Source: Porphyromonadaceae bacterium UBA7180
Lineage (GTDB): Bacteria; Bacteroidota; Bacteroidia; Bacteroidales; Muribaculaceae
NCBI GenBank assembly: GCA_002491165.1
Contig: DKVK01000101.1
Location: 1 to 11,127 of the forward strand
DNA length: 11,127 nt
Direction of reading: 5' to 3'
The notes beneath the pieces were generated by a model. It ran no database searches, was not told where the DNA came from, and saw only the letters and a list, made by a program, of their open reading frames with translations. The position numbers and the translations under genes are program-made. The number at the start of each line of letters is the position of its first letter. The first letter of the stretch is position 1. Below are positions 1 through 7,217 of the stretch, one piece after another.

Positions 1-312
1 ACGGAAGTTTGGCAATGTCCCGAATAAATACCTAACTAATTGAATCAAAAGACTTATAGCCTTCGCAAAACCACTTCAACGAGGAGGAGTACTAAGCCTC
101 GATTTATAAATAAATAATCTAATAATCAGTCTTATAAACAATGTGAATTTGTTTGTATGGCTGATATTTTTATACTCTATAATGGTGTTTTATCGCCTCA
201 GATGGTAAAATTTGTTTGTATTCGGACAGCATAATCAGTTATTGTTTGTATATAATCCAAAATCTATTAGTGGAAATATAAAGTTGCTACAGCAATTATT
301 ATTAGAAAACCC
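1..312. other. AT-rich region with no recognisable gene
   Basis: No convincing coding sequence is visible on either strand, and base composition is clearly more AT-rich than the rest of the window. A 13-codon open tail in frame 2 (ending TGA at 41-43) could be the last residues of a gene entering from the left, but it is too short to identify. A weak 5-bp inverted repeat (CGAGG at 80-84, CCTCG at 97-101) followed by AT-rich sequence might be the end of that upstream unit. The composition and the decayed antitoxin gene just downstream suggest acquired DNA that has degraded. Confidence 0.5.
146..251 (+). repeat. Three copies of a TTTGTTTGTAT-like motif
   Basis: AATTTGTTTGTAT occurs at 146-158 and again at 209-221, and a shortened copy (ATTGTTTGTAT) is at 241-251. 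ATAATCAGT also occurs twice nearby (122-130 and 230-238). Spacing is irregular (63, then about 30 bp), so these are not clean iterons. They could be protein-binding sites or chance similarity in AT-rich DNA. Confidence 0.35.
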
Positions 313-343
313 TTGGCATTGTCACAAAAATACCGTAATTTTG
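313..343 (+). promoter_or_regulatory. Bacteroidetes-type promoter of the antitoxin remnant
   Basis: TTG at 313-315 is followed after exactly 20 bp by TAATTTTG (336-343), matching the Bacteroidetes TTG-N19-21-TAnnTTTG layout. The predicted transcript starts at about 347-350, some 15 nt before the ATG at 365. The -7 box lies inside the inverted repeat at 320-348. Confidence 0.65.
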
Positions 344-348
344 TGACA
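320..348. promoter_or_regulatory. Perfect 10-bp inverted repeat overlapping the promoter (likely operator)
   Basis: TGTCACAAAA (320-329) and TTTTGTGACA (339-348) are exact reverse complements separated by 9 bp. The right arm overlaps the -7 box and the predicted start of transcription. AbiEi-type antitoxins are known to repress their own promoters by binding inverted repeats, so this is most simply the autoregulatory operator of the gene at 365. It could alternatively fold as an RNA hairpin only if transcription began further upstream. Confidence 0.6.
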
Positions 349-364
349 GTTAATTGTGATATCA

Positions 365-534
365 ATGAATGTTGCTGACAATGTAGCACGTGAAAGAATT
401 TTGGGTCTTGAACGAGGTACAATATTCTTTCCTTCAGATTTTGATGATATTGCCACAGACACAGCAATTCGTCAACCGCTGAGCCGTATGGCGAAATAAT
501 CAGAGTGAGCCGGGGTATTTATTGTTATCCGCGT
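365..534 (+). pseudogene. Frameshifted, truncated DUF6088 / AbiEi-like antitoxin gene
   Basis: The first 44 codons (365-499) read MNVADNVARERILGLERGTI and continue to SRMAK before a TAA. This resembles the N-terminal winged-helix domain of DUF6088 proteins, the AbiEi-type antitoxin family, in which an RGTxFFPxDF motif and a later LSRL motif are typical. The homology does not end at the stop. In another frame, from about 493, the sequence continues EIIRVSRGIYCYPR, which matches the next family segment (a basic strand plus GIYxYP). The simplest reading is one small indel near 490-497. After about 534 no family similarity remains and the regulator gene begins to overlap, so the C-terminal two thirds of a roughly 200-residue protein is missing. 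No toxin partner is seen. The assignment rests on remembered family motifs. Confidence 0.6.
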
Positions 535-553
535 TCAAATCCTTGCGGCGTCG

Positions 554-1519
554 TCAGCCGGGGGTTACTTCGGTGAGGTCTACGAGGCGGTGGAGGATGG
601 CGAAGACTATCAGGCCGGCGGGGGTGTGGATTTCCAGTTTGGCGGCTATGTTGCGGCGGTGCGTGGCCACAGTGTGCACCGAGATACACAGACGGTCGGC
701 TATCTCCTTGTTTACCAATCCTTTGGCCACGCAGCGGATTATATCCTTCTCGCGTTCGCTGAGCAGGGCGAGCTGCGGGTCTGCGGGGGCACCGTCCGCT
801 GTTTTCTCCTTCTTGAGGTCGCGTCCGTTGTCGCGCAATTGCTTTTCAAGGCGGCGCACCGCCGGGACCAGCAGCCGGCTTTCCACGTCGAAGTGGCTGA
901 GCATGTCGCGCTCACACGTGATGATGTCGAAGAGCACGCCGCTGAGCCGCGCGTTGTCCTTCTGCTTGTAGTGATAGATGAAGAGGTCCTTCAGTTCCTT
1001 GAGTTTCTCGGCGGTGTCCACGTGGCTGTCCGAATAGCACGATATATTGTAATCGCTGTCGAGTTCACCTTCGAGAAGCCGTTCCACATACTTGAAAATC
1101 ACCTCGTTTTCAAATTCCATGTGCTTTTTCACCTCCACCACATAATCGTCGTAAAATTTCATCAACAGGGTGGTGACTTCGTTGGAGTCGGAGTAATTAA
1201 TTGCTTCGATGAGGTTGCGGCGAATCTTGATAAGTTCGATGTCCAGGAAATAGGAATGTGCGTTCTTAAGGTAACGCATCAAAGAGGAAAGGGAGATGTC
1301 GGAGTCGCTGAAGGGGTATCCGCTGAGCAGGTTGCACACACACAGGAAGGTGCCGGCATGCACATTGTTTTCGCGGCAGACGAGCTCCACGGAGCCGTCG
1401 CCGAAACCGAACGAAATTCCGAAGCGGCTGATGGCGGGCAGCAGCATCGCGTTGTCTGAAATCAATTCCCGCATTTTGTTGGAAGCGCGGTATCCTCTTT
1501 GTTTGTCTATCATGGTCAT
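554..1519 (-). CDS. RIC/hemerythrin-LuxR fusion transcriptional regulator
   Basis: A 321-residue predicted DNA-binding regulator with a di-iron sensory module. Residues about 17-70 resemble the ScdA_N/DUF542 domain (ISRFGISFGFG followed by ELVC), but the usual CC pair is replaced by GF. Residues about 80-225 form a hemerythrin-like bundle. It has H88, H133-x3-E137, H166 and H209-x3-E213, the same order and nearly the same spacing as the di-iron ligands of the NO-responsive repair protein RIC (YtfE/ScdA). Residues 253-310 are a LuxR/GerE helix-turn-helix (LLSEREKDIIRCVAKGLVNKEIA, then SVHTVATHRRNI). The start is ATG at 1519 (1513 is also possible). The longer open frame to 1567 is rejected because it would begin inside the promoter. 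The gene diverges from the hmu operon and shares its control region, so it probably regulates that operon, itself, or both. The signal could be NO, O2 or iron status. Confidence 0.82.
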   Translation of the reverse strand: MTMIDKQRGYRASNKMRELISDNAMLLPAISRFGISFGFGDGSVELVCRENNVHAGTFLCVCNLLSGYPFSDSDISLSSLMRYLKNAHSYFLDIELIKIRRNLIEAINYSDSNEVTTLLMKFYDDYVVEVKKHMEFENEVIFKYVERLLEGELDSDYNISCYSDSHVDTAEKLKELKDLFIYHYKQKDNARLSGVLFDIITCERDMLSHFDVESRLLVPAVRRLEKQLRDNGRDLKKEKTADGAPADPQLALLSEREKDIIRCVAKGLVNKEIADRLCISVHTVATHRRNIAAKLEIHTPAGLIVFAILHRLVDLTEVTPG

Positions 1520-1536
1520 GGTCAGTTTTTCCCATG

Positions 1537-1567
1537 CAAAGTTACTTCGATTAATCGGGCGGTACAA
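1537..1567 (-). promoter_or_regulatory. Promoter of the RIC-LuxR regulator gene
   Basis: Read on the minus strand, GTATTG ends at 1565, followed by exactly 20 bp and then TAACTTTG (1544 down to 1537). This is a textbook Bacteroidetes promoter. The transcript should start at about 1531-1534, leaving a leader of only about 12-15 nt before ATG 1519. It is a base-for-base mirror image of the hmu promoter at 1659-1689. Confidence 0.8.
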
Positions 1568-1573
1568 TACTTA

Positions 1574-1645
1574 TTTGAAGTGATTTTTCAACCCGGAGCC
1601 ATATTTTCACACCTCCGGCACCCTCTGCCTTCACTTGAAATATGG
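1574..1645. promoter_or_regulatory. Candidate operator repeats between the divergent promoters
   Basis: Two overlapping inverted-repeat pairs lie between the two -33 elements. CCATATTT (1599-1606) pairs with AAATATGG (1638-1645), and TTTGAAGTGA (1574-1583) pairs with TCACTTGAAA (1631-1640) with one mismatch. LuxR-type dimers bind such dyads, so these are the best candidates for the adjacent regulator's binding sites. The assignment is inferred from position and symmetry only. Confidence 0.45.
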
Positions 1646-1658
1646 TCTTTTTCGGGTA

Positions 1659-1689
1659 TTGCACAGCCTTTTCAACGGCAGTAACTTTG
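1659..1689 (+). promoter_or_regulatory. Promoter of the lipoprotein-hmuSTUV operon
   Basis: TTG (1659-1661) is followed by exactly 20 bp and TAACTTTG (1682-1689), the Bacteroidetes consensus. Transcription should start at about 1692-1696, giving a leader of about 45 nt before the ATG at 1738. The 12-bp block GTAACTTTGCAT (1681-1692) is the exact reverse complement of 1534-1545 in the opposing promoter. Confidence 0.82.
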
Positions 1690-1737
1690 CATCGTAAAAA
1701 CTCAAACCGCACATTAACCATAATAGCAAAGATAGAA

Positions 1738-2217
1738 ATGAAACAAGTGAAAAAACTGTTCGGCGCACTGCTGGCGGTGCTCCTTATGACCACCATCGCA
1801 GCTTGCTCCGACGACAAGAAGAACGATGAACCCGCAGCCCCGGCGGCCAAGAGCATAGAGGGCAGCTACACCGGCCCGATGTCATGCACGGTGATGGGCA
1901 ACGAGAGTGTGTTCGATGACCTGACATTCGAGGTGGAGGCCACCGACGATGCCACCGTATCGGTAACCATTCCGAGCTTCGGCGAACCGCCCATGAAGAT
2001 GCCGTCAATGACAGTCAGCGGCGTGGCCGTGAGCGGAACCGACGGCTCTTACACCCTGAGTTCCACCGAGTTCAAGGGAACGACCGCCGACGTCAAGTCC
2101 TACTCCGGCACCCTGACCGGCAACTCCGAAAACGGCACGCTGACCCTACGCTTCAACCTCAACTACGGGGCCATGCCGATGCCGCTGATCTGCACTTTTA
2201 CCGCCGACAAGAAGTAA
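1738..2217 (+). CDS. Calycin-like lipoprotein, first gene of the hmu operon
   Basis: A 159-residue exported lipoprotein. It has a basic N-terminus, a hydrophobic segment (residues 8-20) and the lipobox IAAC with Cys23 as the lipidation site. After the cysteine comes SDDKKNDE, an acidic stretch like the export signals that send Bacteroidetes lipoproteins to the cell surface. The rest (about 38-157) is rich in alternating hydrophobic and Thr/Ser residues, opens with SIEGSYTG and ends with LTLRFNLNYG, as in calycin-like beta-barrels. Methionines cluster in two places: M86, M88 and M91 (MKMPSM), and M146 and M148 (MPMP). It occupies the position of the haemophore hmuY in Porphyromonas-type hmu operons, so binding of haem or another tetrapyrrole is a reasonable guess, but no binding site is proven. 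ATG 1738 is chosen because the longer open frame to 1642 would start upstream of the promoter. Confidence 0.75.
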   Translation: MKQVKKLFGALLAVLLMTTIAACSDDKKNDEPAAPAAKSIEGSYTGPMSCTVMGNESVFDDLTFEVEATDDATVSVTIPSFGEPPMKMPSMTVSGVAVSGTDGSYTLSSTEFKGTTADVKSYSGTLTGNSENGTLTLRFNLNYGAMPMPLICTFTADKK

Positions 2218-2235
2218 ATATCTGTTCTCACGACC

Positions 2236-2275
2236 GCATCTGCCCGGTACATGTTTTTACCCGCCGGGCAGATGC
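2236..2275 (+). promoter_or_regulatory. Strong hairpin between lipoprotein gene and hmuS, without a U-tract
   Basis: GCATCTGCCCGG (2236-2247) and CCGGGCAGATGC (2264-2275) form a perfect 12-bp stem with a 16-nt loop. The sequence after it (TCCCGAATATCC) has no T run, so it is not a classical terminator. No new promoter is evident before hmuS at 2318. It may stabilise the upstream mRNA or partially attenuate read-through, giving more lipoprotein than HmuS. Confidence 0.6.
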
Positions 2276-2317
2276 TCCCGAATATCCTGAATACTCTGTT
2301 CGCTATCTAAAACATTC

Positions 2318-5300
2318 ATGACAAAGAAGAAAATCATACTGCTCACAGCCGCCTGCGCCGTTGTCGTCGCGGCGGGCTTCGTTTTGTGGAAATGCCTTGC
2401 CGCCCCCACCCGCATCGCCTTTGTCAACTACCAGGCCATAACCTTGGGGCAGATTTCCAAAGCCAACGACAACAGCTTCGTCAAGATAGAGGAGCTCCCG
2501 GCCGAAGAGCTGGACAAGGCCGGGAAGTACGACATGGTGATGGTCAACGGCATGGGGCTGCGCATCACCGACGAGCAGCGGCAGGCACTCTCACAAGCCG
2601 CAGACGCCGGGACGCCCGTCCTCACCTCCGCTGCCACGAATCCCGACAATCAGATAAATTCCGTCGATTCCGTGGACTATGAATACCTGAAGCAATACCT
2701 CACCGGCGGCCACGGCAATTATCGCAACATGCTGCGCTACGTGCGCCGATTCATCGACGGCAAAAAGCTCTTCGCCCCCATCCCGGGCGACCCCTTTCCG
2801 GCCGCCTCTTCGCTGCTTTACTACCCTTCGGAGGAGGATGAGCTGAACTTCAATTCCGTGGCCGAATACGAGGCGTGGCTTCGCAAGGAGGGGAAATGGC
2901 GCGAAGGGGCGCCCCGCATCATCCTCACCGGACAGATGGGAGTCCCCGACAGCCTCGTTAAACGCCTCGAAGCCACCGGAAACATGGTCTACCCCGCCGC
3001 CATGCCGCAGACTCTCATCAACAAAGGTCACGCCGACTCCATCCACGCCTCGGCCATAATAAACATGGCGCACGGCCGAATGGGGGACGAGGTGACCGAC
3101 TGGCTCCGCAACCGGAATATCCCCCTCTTCTCAACCGTCAACGCCAACCGCGACTACAAGGAATGGATGGCCGACAAGATGGGGATGAACGGCGGTTTCC
3201 TCTCGCAAAGCATAGTGACGCCCGAAATTGACGGCGCCATACGTCCCTTCACCCTTTTCGCCCACTTCACCGGCCGGGACGGTCTCCCGGGCGTCGAGGC
3301 TATCCCCGACCGCCTCACCGACTTCGTGGCCACGGTGAACAACTACATCTCGCTGCAACGCAAGGACAACAAGAACAAGAAGGTTGCCATCTTCTACTTC
3401 AAAGGTCCCGGGCAGAGTTCCATGGTGGCCGAAGGGATGGATGTGGCGCCGTCGCTCTACAACCTGCTGGTGAAGATGAAGGAAGCAGGCTATACCGTGA
3501 CCGGGCTCCCCTCCTCCGCCGCAGGGCTGGAACAGATGATAAAAGAGCGCGGCCGCATCTTCAACGGCTATGCCACCGGCGCCATGGAGGAGTTCGTGAA
3601 GACGTCCGGCCCGCAAATAGTGGGGAAAGGTGACTACGACAAATGGAGGAAGGCGGCACTGTCCGAAAAGATGTCGGCACAGGTCGACAGTGTGGACGGT
3701 GCCTTTCCCGGCCACGGTCTGAGCGACGGCCGCGGCAACCTGGCGCTGGCACGCCTCGACTTCGGCAACGTGGTGCTAATCCCGCAACCGGCCGCCGGAC
3801 TGGGCGACGACGATTTCAAAATGGTGCACGGCACCGATGCAGCGCCGCCCCACCAGTATGTGGGCGCCTATCTCTGGGCGCGCTACGGCTTCAAGGCCGA
3901 CGCGCTGGTGCACTTCGGAGCACACGGGTCCCTCGAGTTCACGCCGCGCAAGCAGGTGGCACTCGGCAACGAGGACTGGCCCGACCGCCTCGTGGGGACC
4001 CTGCCTCACGTCTACGTCTACTCAACCTCGAACGTCGGCGAGGCCATGACGGCCAAGCGTCGCAGCTACGCCGGGATTGTGAACTACCTCACGCCTCCCT
4101 TCATGGAGAGCAACGTCCGCGGCATTTACAAAGACCTCTCCGACGTCATAGCCGCTTATAACAAGGCTCCCGGCGATGCCGCCGCGGCGCGCGTCAAAGC
4201 TCTGACGCTGAAGCTCGGCATACACCGCGAACTGCGCATCGACAGCCTCAAACCCTTCACCGCCGACGACATAGCCCGCATCGAGAGTTTTGCCGAAGAG
4301 CTTGCCAATGAAAAGATTACCGGCGCGCTATACGTGATGGGCGTTCCTTACGCGCCGAATTACATCCAGTCAACGCTCAAGGCCATGACCGTCGACCCGA
4401 TAGCGTACAGCCTTCAGAAACTGCACGGCGGCGACCTCAACGCGTGGCGAACACGTGCCATCGCTCTGGTGGAAAGCAATGCCGCAATCGACGATGCCGC
4501 CATCTGTAACCTCGCCGGAATCACGCAGGCGCAGCTCGACAGCGCTCGCAATATCCTGCATGAAACGGACGGCTCGCGCGATATGCTTTCGCGCATGATG
4601 GTGATGGGCGCCATGATGCCGCCCGAGAAACAGCAACCGCTCAAAATCGCTGACCGCAAGGCGCCGAAGAAGAAGCACTCGATGATTCCGGGCATGTCCC
4701 CGGAGAAAGCCCTTGCCATGGCACGCAAGATGGGCGCCGACGAGGCTTCGCTCAAAAAGATGGAGAGCGCCATGAAAGCCAAGAAAGCCGGCGCCCGGCA
4801 CGGCAAATCCAAAGCGCCGCAAGGCCCGGCATACTCCAAGCAGCAGCTGGAGCGCGCACTTGCCGTCGGCGAGGTGGAACATGCACTGACAAACATCGCC
4901 AAATACCGCGACGGCCTGGTGACCAGTCCTGCGGCGGAACTCGCATCCATCCTCAACGCCCTGAGCGGCGGATTCATTACCCCCACTCCGGGCGGCGACC
5001 CGGTGCTCAATCCGGGAGTCCTCCCCACGGGGCGCAACATGTTTGCCGTCAATGCCGAGGAGACGCCTTCCCTCGCCGCGTGGGAGAAAGGGAAGGAATT
5101 GGCCGACAACACCTTGGAGATGTACCGCAAGGCGCACGGCGACTCGCTGCCACGCAAGGTGAGCTACACGCTCTGGAGCAGCGAGTTCATCGAGACCGAA
5201 GGCGCAACCATAGCGCAAGTGCTCTACATGCTCGGCGTGGAGCCGGTGCGCGATTCCTTCGGCCGAGTAACAGACCTGCGCCTCATTCCCTCCGCGGAGC

Positions 5301-6523
5301 TGGGTCGTCCGCGTGTCGACGTGGTGGTGCAGACGTCCGGACAGCTCCGCGACCTCGCCGCCTCGCGCCTCTTCCTCATCTCGCGCGCCGTGAAGATGGC
5401 CGCGGAAGCCAAGGATGACAAGTATCCCAACTTCGTGGCCGAAGGCGTAGTTGCCTCCGAAAAGCACCTCGTGGACAAGGGCGTATCCCCCAAGGAAGCC
5501 CGCGAGATGTCCACCTCGCGTGTCTTCGGCGGCGTGAACGGCAACTACGGCACCGGCATTCAGGCCATGGTGGAAGCCGGCGACCGCTGGGAAAGCGATA
5601 AAGAGATTGCCGAAACTTACCTCAACAACATGGGGGCGTCATACGGCAGCGAGGAAGACTGGGAACAGACACGGCAGTATGCCTTCGAGGCCGCGCTTAC
5701 GCGCACCGACGTGGTGGTGCAGCCGCGGCAGAGCAACACCTGGGGCGCCCTGAGCCTCGACCATGTGTATGAGTTCATGGGCGGAATGGACATGGCTGTG
5801 CGCAACGTCACCGGCAAAGACCCGGACGCTTACCTCAGCGATTACCGTAACCGCAGCCATGCCAAGATGCAGGAGGTGAAAGAGGCCATCGGCATCGAGA
5901 GCCGCACCACCATCCTCAACCCCACTTACATCAAGGAGAAGATGAAGGGTGGCGCCGCCGACGCTGCCGCCGTCTCGGACGTGGTTAAGAACACCTACGG
6001 CTGGAACGTGATGAAACCCGACGTCATAGACGACGAACTCTGGAACGACATCTACGACACTTATGTGGCCGACAAGAACCGGCTGGGCGTGCGCGAACAT
6101 TTCAAAGACGTCAATCCCGCCGCCGTGCAGGAGATGACCGCCGTGATGATGGAGACAGCCCGCAAGGGGATGTGGCACGCCTCGCCCGAGCAACTCCGCG
6201 AACTTGCCAAGCTCCACACCGAGACGGTGAAGGAGACCGGCGCCGCCTGCTCCGGTTTCGTCTGCGACAACGCCAAGCTCCGCGATTTCATCTCCTCGAA
6301 GGTGGACGGCCGGACGGCCTCCGAGTACAATAAGGAGGTGGCCGAAGTGCGGGCCGAAAATGCCTCCGGCGCTGGTGACGGCATGGTGATGAAACGCGAG
6401 GAAATGAATCCTACCGAAACCGTCACCAACCATATCAACGGTATCATCGTGGGCGCCGTGGTGCTCCTGCTGCTCATCGGACTGGCGCTCCTGGTGCGAC
6501 GCCGCAAGAAAAACATTGCCTGA
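2318..6523 (+). CDS. hmuS: HmuS, membrane-anchored CobN-like haem dechelatase candidate
   Basis: A 1401-residue protein of the CobN/magnesium-chelatase H family, the large tetrapyrrole-binding chelatase subunit. Unlike cytoplasmic CobN it has a membrane segment at each end (residues about 5-27, after MTKKK, and about 1374-1393, before RRRKK). The bulk should therefore sit in the periplasm. Family blocks seen in order are GPGQSS (363-368), FPGHG (463-467), MVHGTD (502-507) with H512, HFGAHGSLEF (H532 and H536), FGGVNGNYGTGI (1070-1081), EFMGGM (1152-1157) and a Cys pair, ACSGFVC (C1311, C1316). Residues 756-823 are an unusual Met/Lys-rich insert. In Bacteroidales the hmuSTUV order marks haem-uptake loci, and Bacteroides HmuS has been reported, as I recall, to remove iron from haem. 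No CobS/CobT-type ATPase is encoded here. Cobalamin-related chelation is the alternative. Confidence 0.85.
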   Translation: MTKKKIILLTAACAVVVAAGFVLWKCLAAPTRIAFVNYQAITLGQISKANDNSFVKIEELPAEELDKAGKYDMVMVNGMGLRITDEQRQALSQAADAGTPVLTSAATNPDNQINSVDSVDYEYLKQYLTGGHGNYRNMLRYVRRFIDGKKLFAPIPGDPFPAASSLLYYPSEEDELNFNSVAEYEAWLRKEGKWREGAPRIILTGQMGVPDSLVKRLEATGNMVYPAAMPQTLINKGHADSIHASAIINMAHGRMGDEVTDWLRNRNIPLFSTVNANRDYKEWMADKMGMNGGFLSQSIVTPEIDGAIRPFTLFAHFTGRDGLPGVEAIPDRLTDFVATVNNYISLQRKDNKNKKVAIFYFKGPGQSSMVAEGMDVAPSLYNLLVKMKEAGYTVTGLPSSAAGLEQMIKERGRIFNGYATGAMEEFVKTSGPQIVGKGDYDKWRKAALSEKMSAQVDSVDGAFPGHGLSDGRGNLALARLDFGNVVLIPQPAAGLGDDDFKMVHGTDAAPPHQYVGAYLWARYGFKADALVHFGAHGSLEFTPRKQVALGNEDWPDRLVGTLPHVYVYSTSNVGEAMTAKRRSYAGIVNYLTPPFMESNVRGIYKDLSDVIAAYNKAPGDAAAARVKALTLKLGIHRELRIDSLKPFTADDIARIESFAEELANEKITGALYVMGVPYAPNYIQSTLKAMTVDPIAYSLQKLHGGDLNAWRTRAIALVESNAAIDDAAICNLAGITQAQLDSARNILHETDGSRDMLSRMMVMGAMMPPEKQQPLKIADRKAPKKKHSMIPGMSPEKALAMARKMGADEASLKKMESAMKAKKAGARHGKSKAPQGPAYSKQQLERALAVGEVEHALTNIAKYRDGLVTSPAAELASILNALSGGFITPTPGGDPVLNPGVLPTGRNMFAVNAEETPSLAAWEKGKELADNTLEMYRKAHGDSLPRKVSYTLWSSEFIETEGATIAQVLYMLGVEPVRDSFGRVTDLRLIPSAELGRPRVDVVVQTSGQLRDLAASRLFLISRAVKMAAEAKDDKYPNFVAEGVVASEKHLVDKGVSPKEAREMSTSRVFGGVNGNYGTGIQAMVEAGDRWESDKEIAETYLNNMGASYGSEEDWEQTRQYAFEAALTRTDVVVQPRQSNTWGALSLDHVYEFMGGMDMAVRNVTGKDPDAYLSDYRNRSHAKMQEVKEAIGIESRTTILNPTYIKEKMKGGAADAAAVSDVVKNTYGWNVMKPDVIDDELWNDIYDTYVADKNRLGVREHFKDVNPAAVQEMTAVMMETARKGMWHASPEQLRELAKLHTETVKETGAACSGFVCDNAKLRDFISSKVDGRTASEYNKEVAEVRAENASGAGDGMVMKREEMNPTETVTNHINGIIVGAVVLLLLIGLALLVRRRKKNIA

Positions 6524-6524
6524 C

Positions 6525-7217
6525 ATGGAAATAGTTGTTGTGATAATCATGCTGCTGGTCAGCCTCGGTTTCCTGTTGAAACTCAGCACATTGGCGCGAT
6601 ACGGGAGGATTGGGGTCGCCACTGTGGCCGCGCTCTTCCTCTTCGCCACTTACGACGCCGCCACCGGACAGTCGAAGACGCAAATCGCCGACTGGCTCAC
6701 GCAGCCGGAGCTTATGCTCGACAGCTCCATTCTGCTCACTGTGGACGTGGCCTTACAGCTCTGCTTCTGCGTCCTGGCGGCAAAGGAGCTGACTTCTCCA
6801 CTGCGCCGCGCGAAACGGTGGGCGCTCGCCGCGTGCCGCTATGTGCCGGGAATACTGATTTTTCCGGTGCTCTTCGCCGCGCTCACCGAGCTGGTATTCT
6901 CCCTGCCCGGCACCGATTTCGCACTGCTGGGAAATGCCTCGGCAGTCGTCGTGCTGATGCTCACGCCGTTGCTCGCCGCCGCCATTAAATGGCTCCTCCC
7001 CGAGGAGGACATACGCATCGAGCTCATCTTCATGCTCAACCTAATCATCGCCGCACTCGGCATCGTGGCCACCGTCAACGGCCGCACCGCCGCCACCGGA
7101 ACCAACGCCGTGGACCTAACGGCACTTCTCGCCGTAACCGCACTGCTCCTTGCCGGAACCGTGGGCGGCATCGTCTGCCATAAAATCTTAACCGCCAAAA
7201 AGATAGCCAAATTATGA
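6525..7217 (+). CDS. hmuT: HmuT-like polytopic inner-membrane protein
   Basis: A 230-residue very hydrophobic protein with about seven predicted membrane segments (roughly residues 2-20, 28-44, 68-87, 106-126, 133-157, 164-185 and 198-219). The loop WLTQPELMLDSS (57-68) and a Lys-rich C-terminus (KILTAKKIAKL) are the main polar parts. The name comes from its position between hmuS and the ExbB-like gene, as in the P. gingivalis hmuYRSTUV operon; it is not the unrelated haem-binding HmuT of ABC transporters. No catalytic motif is visible. It probably joins the HmuU/HmuV channel or couples it to HmuS. ATG 6525 follows the hmuS stop with a 1-nt gap; a TTG at 6516 is a poorer start. The gene overlaps hmuU by 4 nt, so translation is likely coupled. 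Confidence 0.7.
   Translation: MEIVVVIIMLLVSLGFLLKLSTLARYGRIGVATVAALFLFATYDAATGQSKTQIADWLTQPELMLDSSILLTVDVALQLCFCVLAAKELTSPLRRAKRWALAACRYVPGILIFPVLFAALTELVFSLPGTDFALLGNASAVVVLMLTPLLAAAIKWLLPEEDIRIELIFMLNLIIAALGIVATVNGRTAATGTNAVDLTALLAVTALLLAGTVGGIVCHKILTAKKIAKL

Noticed and set aside
80..101. Terminator of a gene entering from the left
   Set aside because: A 5-bp stem with a 12-nt loop and no proper T run is too weak to call.
146..251. Replication iterons or CRISPR repeats
   Set aside because: There are only three short copies with irregular spacing, no Rep-like gene and no spacer structure.
267..467. Minus-strand 66-codon ORF in the AT-rich left end
   Set aside because: It lies antisense to the promoter, operator and antitoxin remnant; its composition looks like random AT-rich translation.
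590..1459. Long plus-strand open frame of 289 codons opposite the regulator
   Set aside because: It is an antisense shadow. The minus strand shows clear hemerythrin and LuxR motifs and a matching promoter, while the plus-strand translation is His/Val-rich with no motif.
4370..5467. Long minus-strand open frame inside hmuS (365 codons)
   Set aside because: GC-rich coding DNA often leaves the opposite strand open. HmuS continues through it in one frame with family motifs on both sides, and the antisense product is Arg/His-rich without recognisable features.
5639..6649. Long minus-strand open frame spanning the hmuS-hmuT junction
   Set aside because: It is a His/Gly/Val-rich shadow of two well-supported genes, with no promoter or motif of its own.
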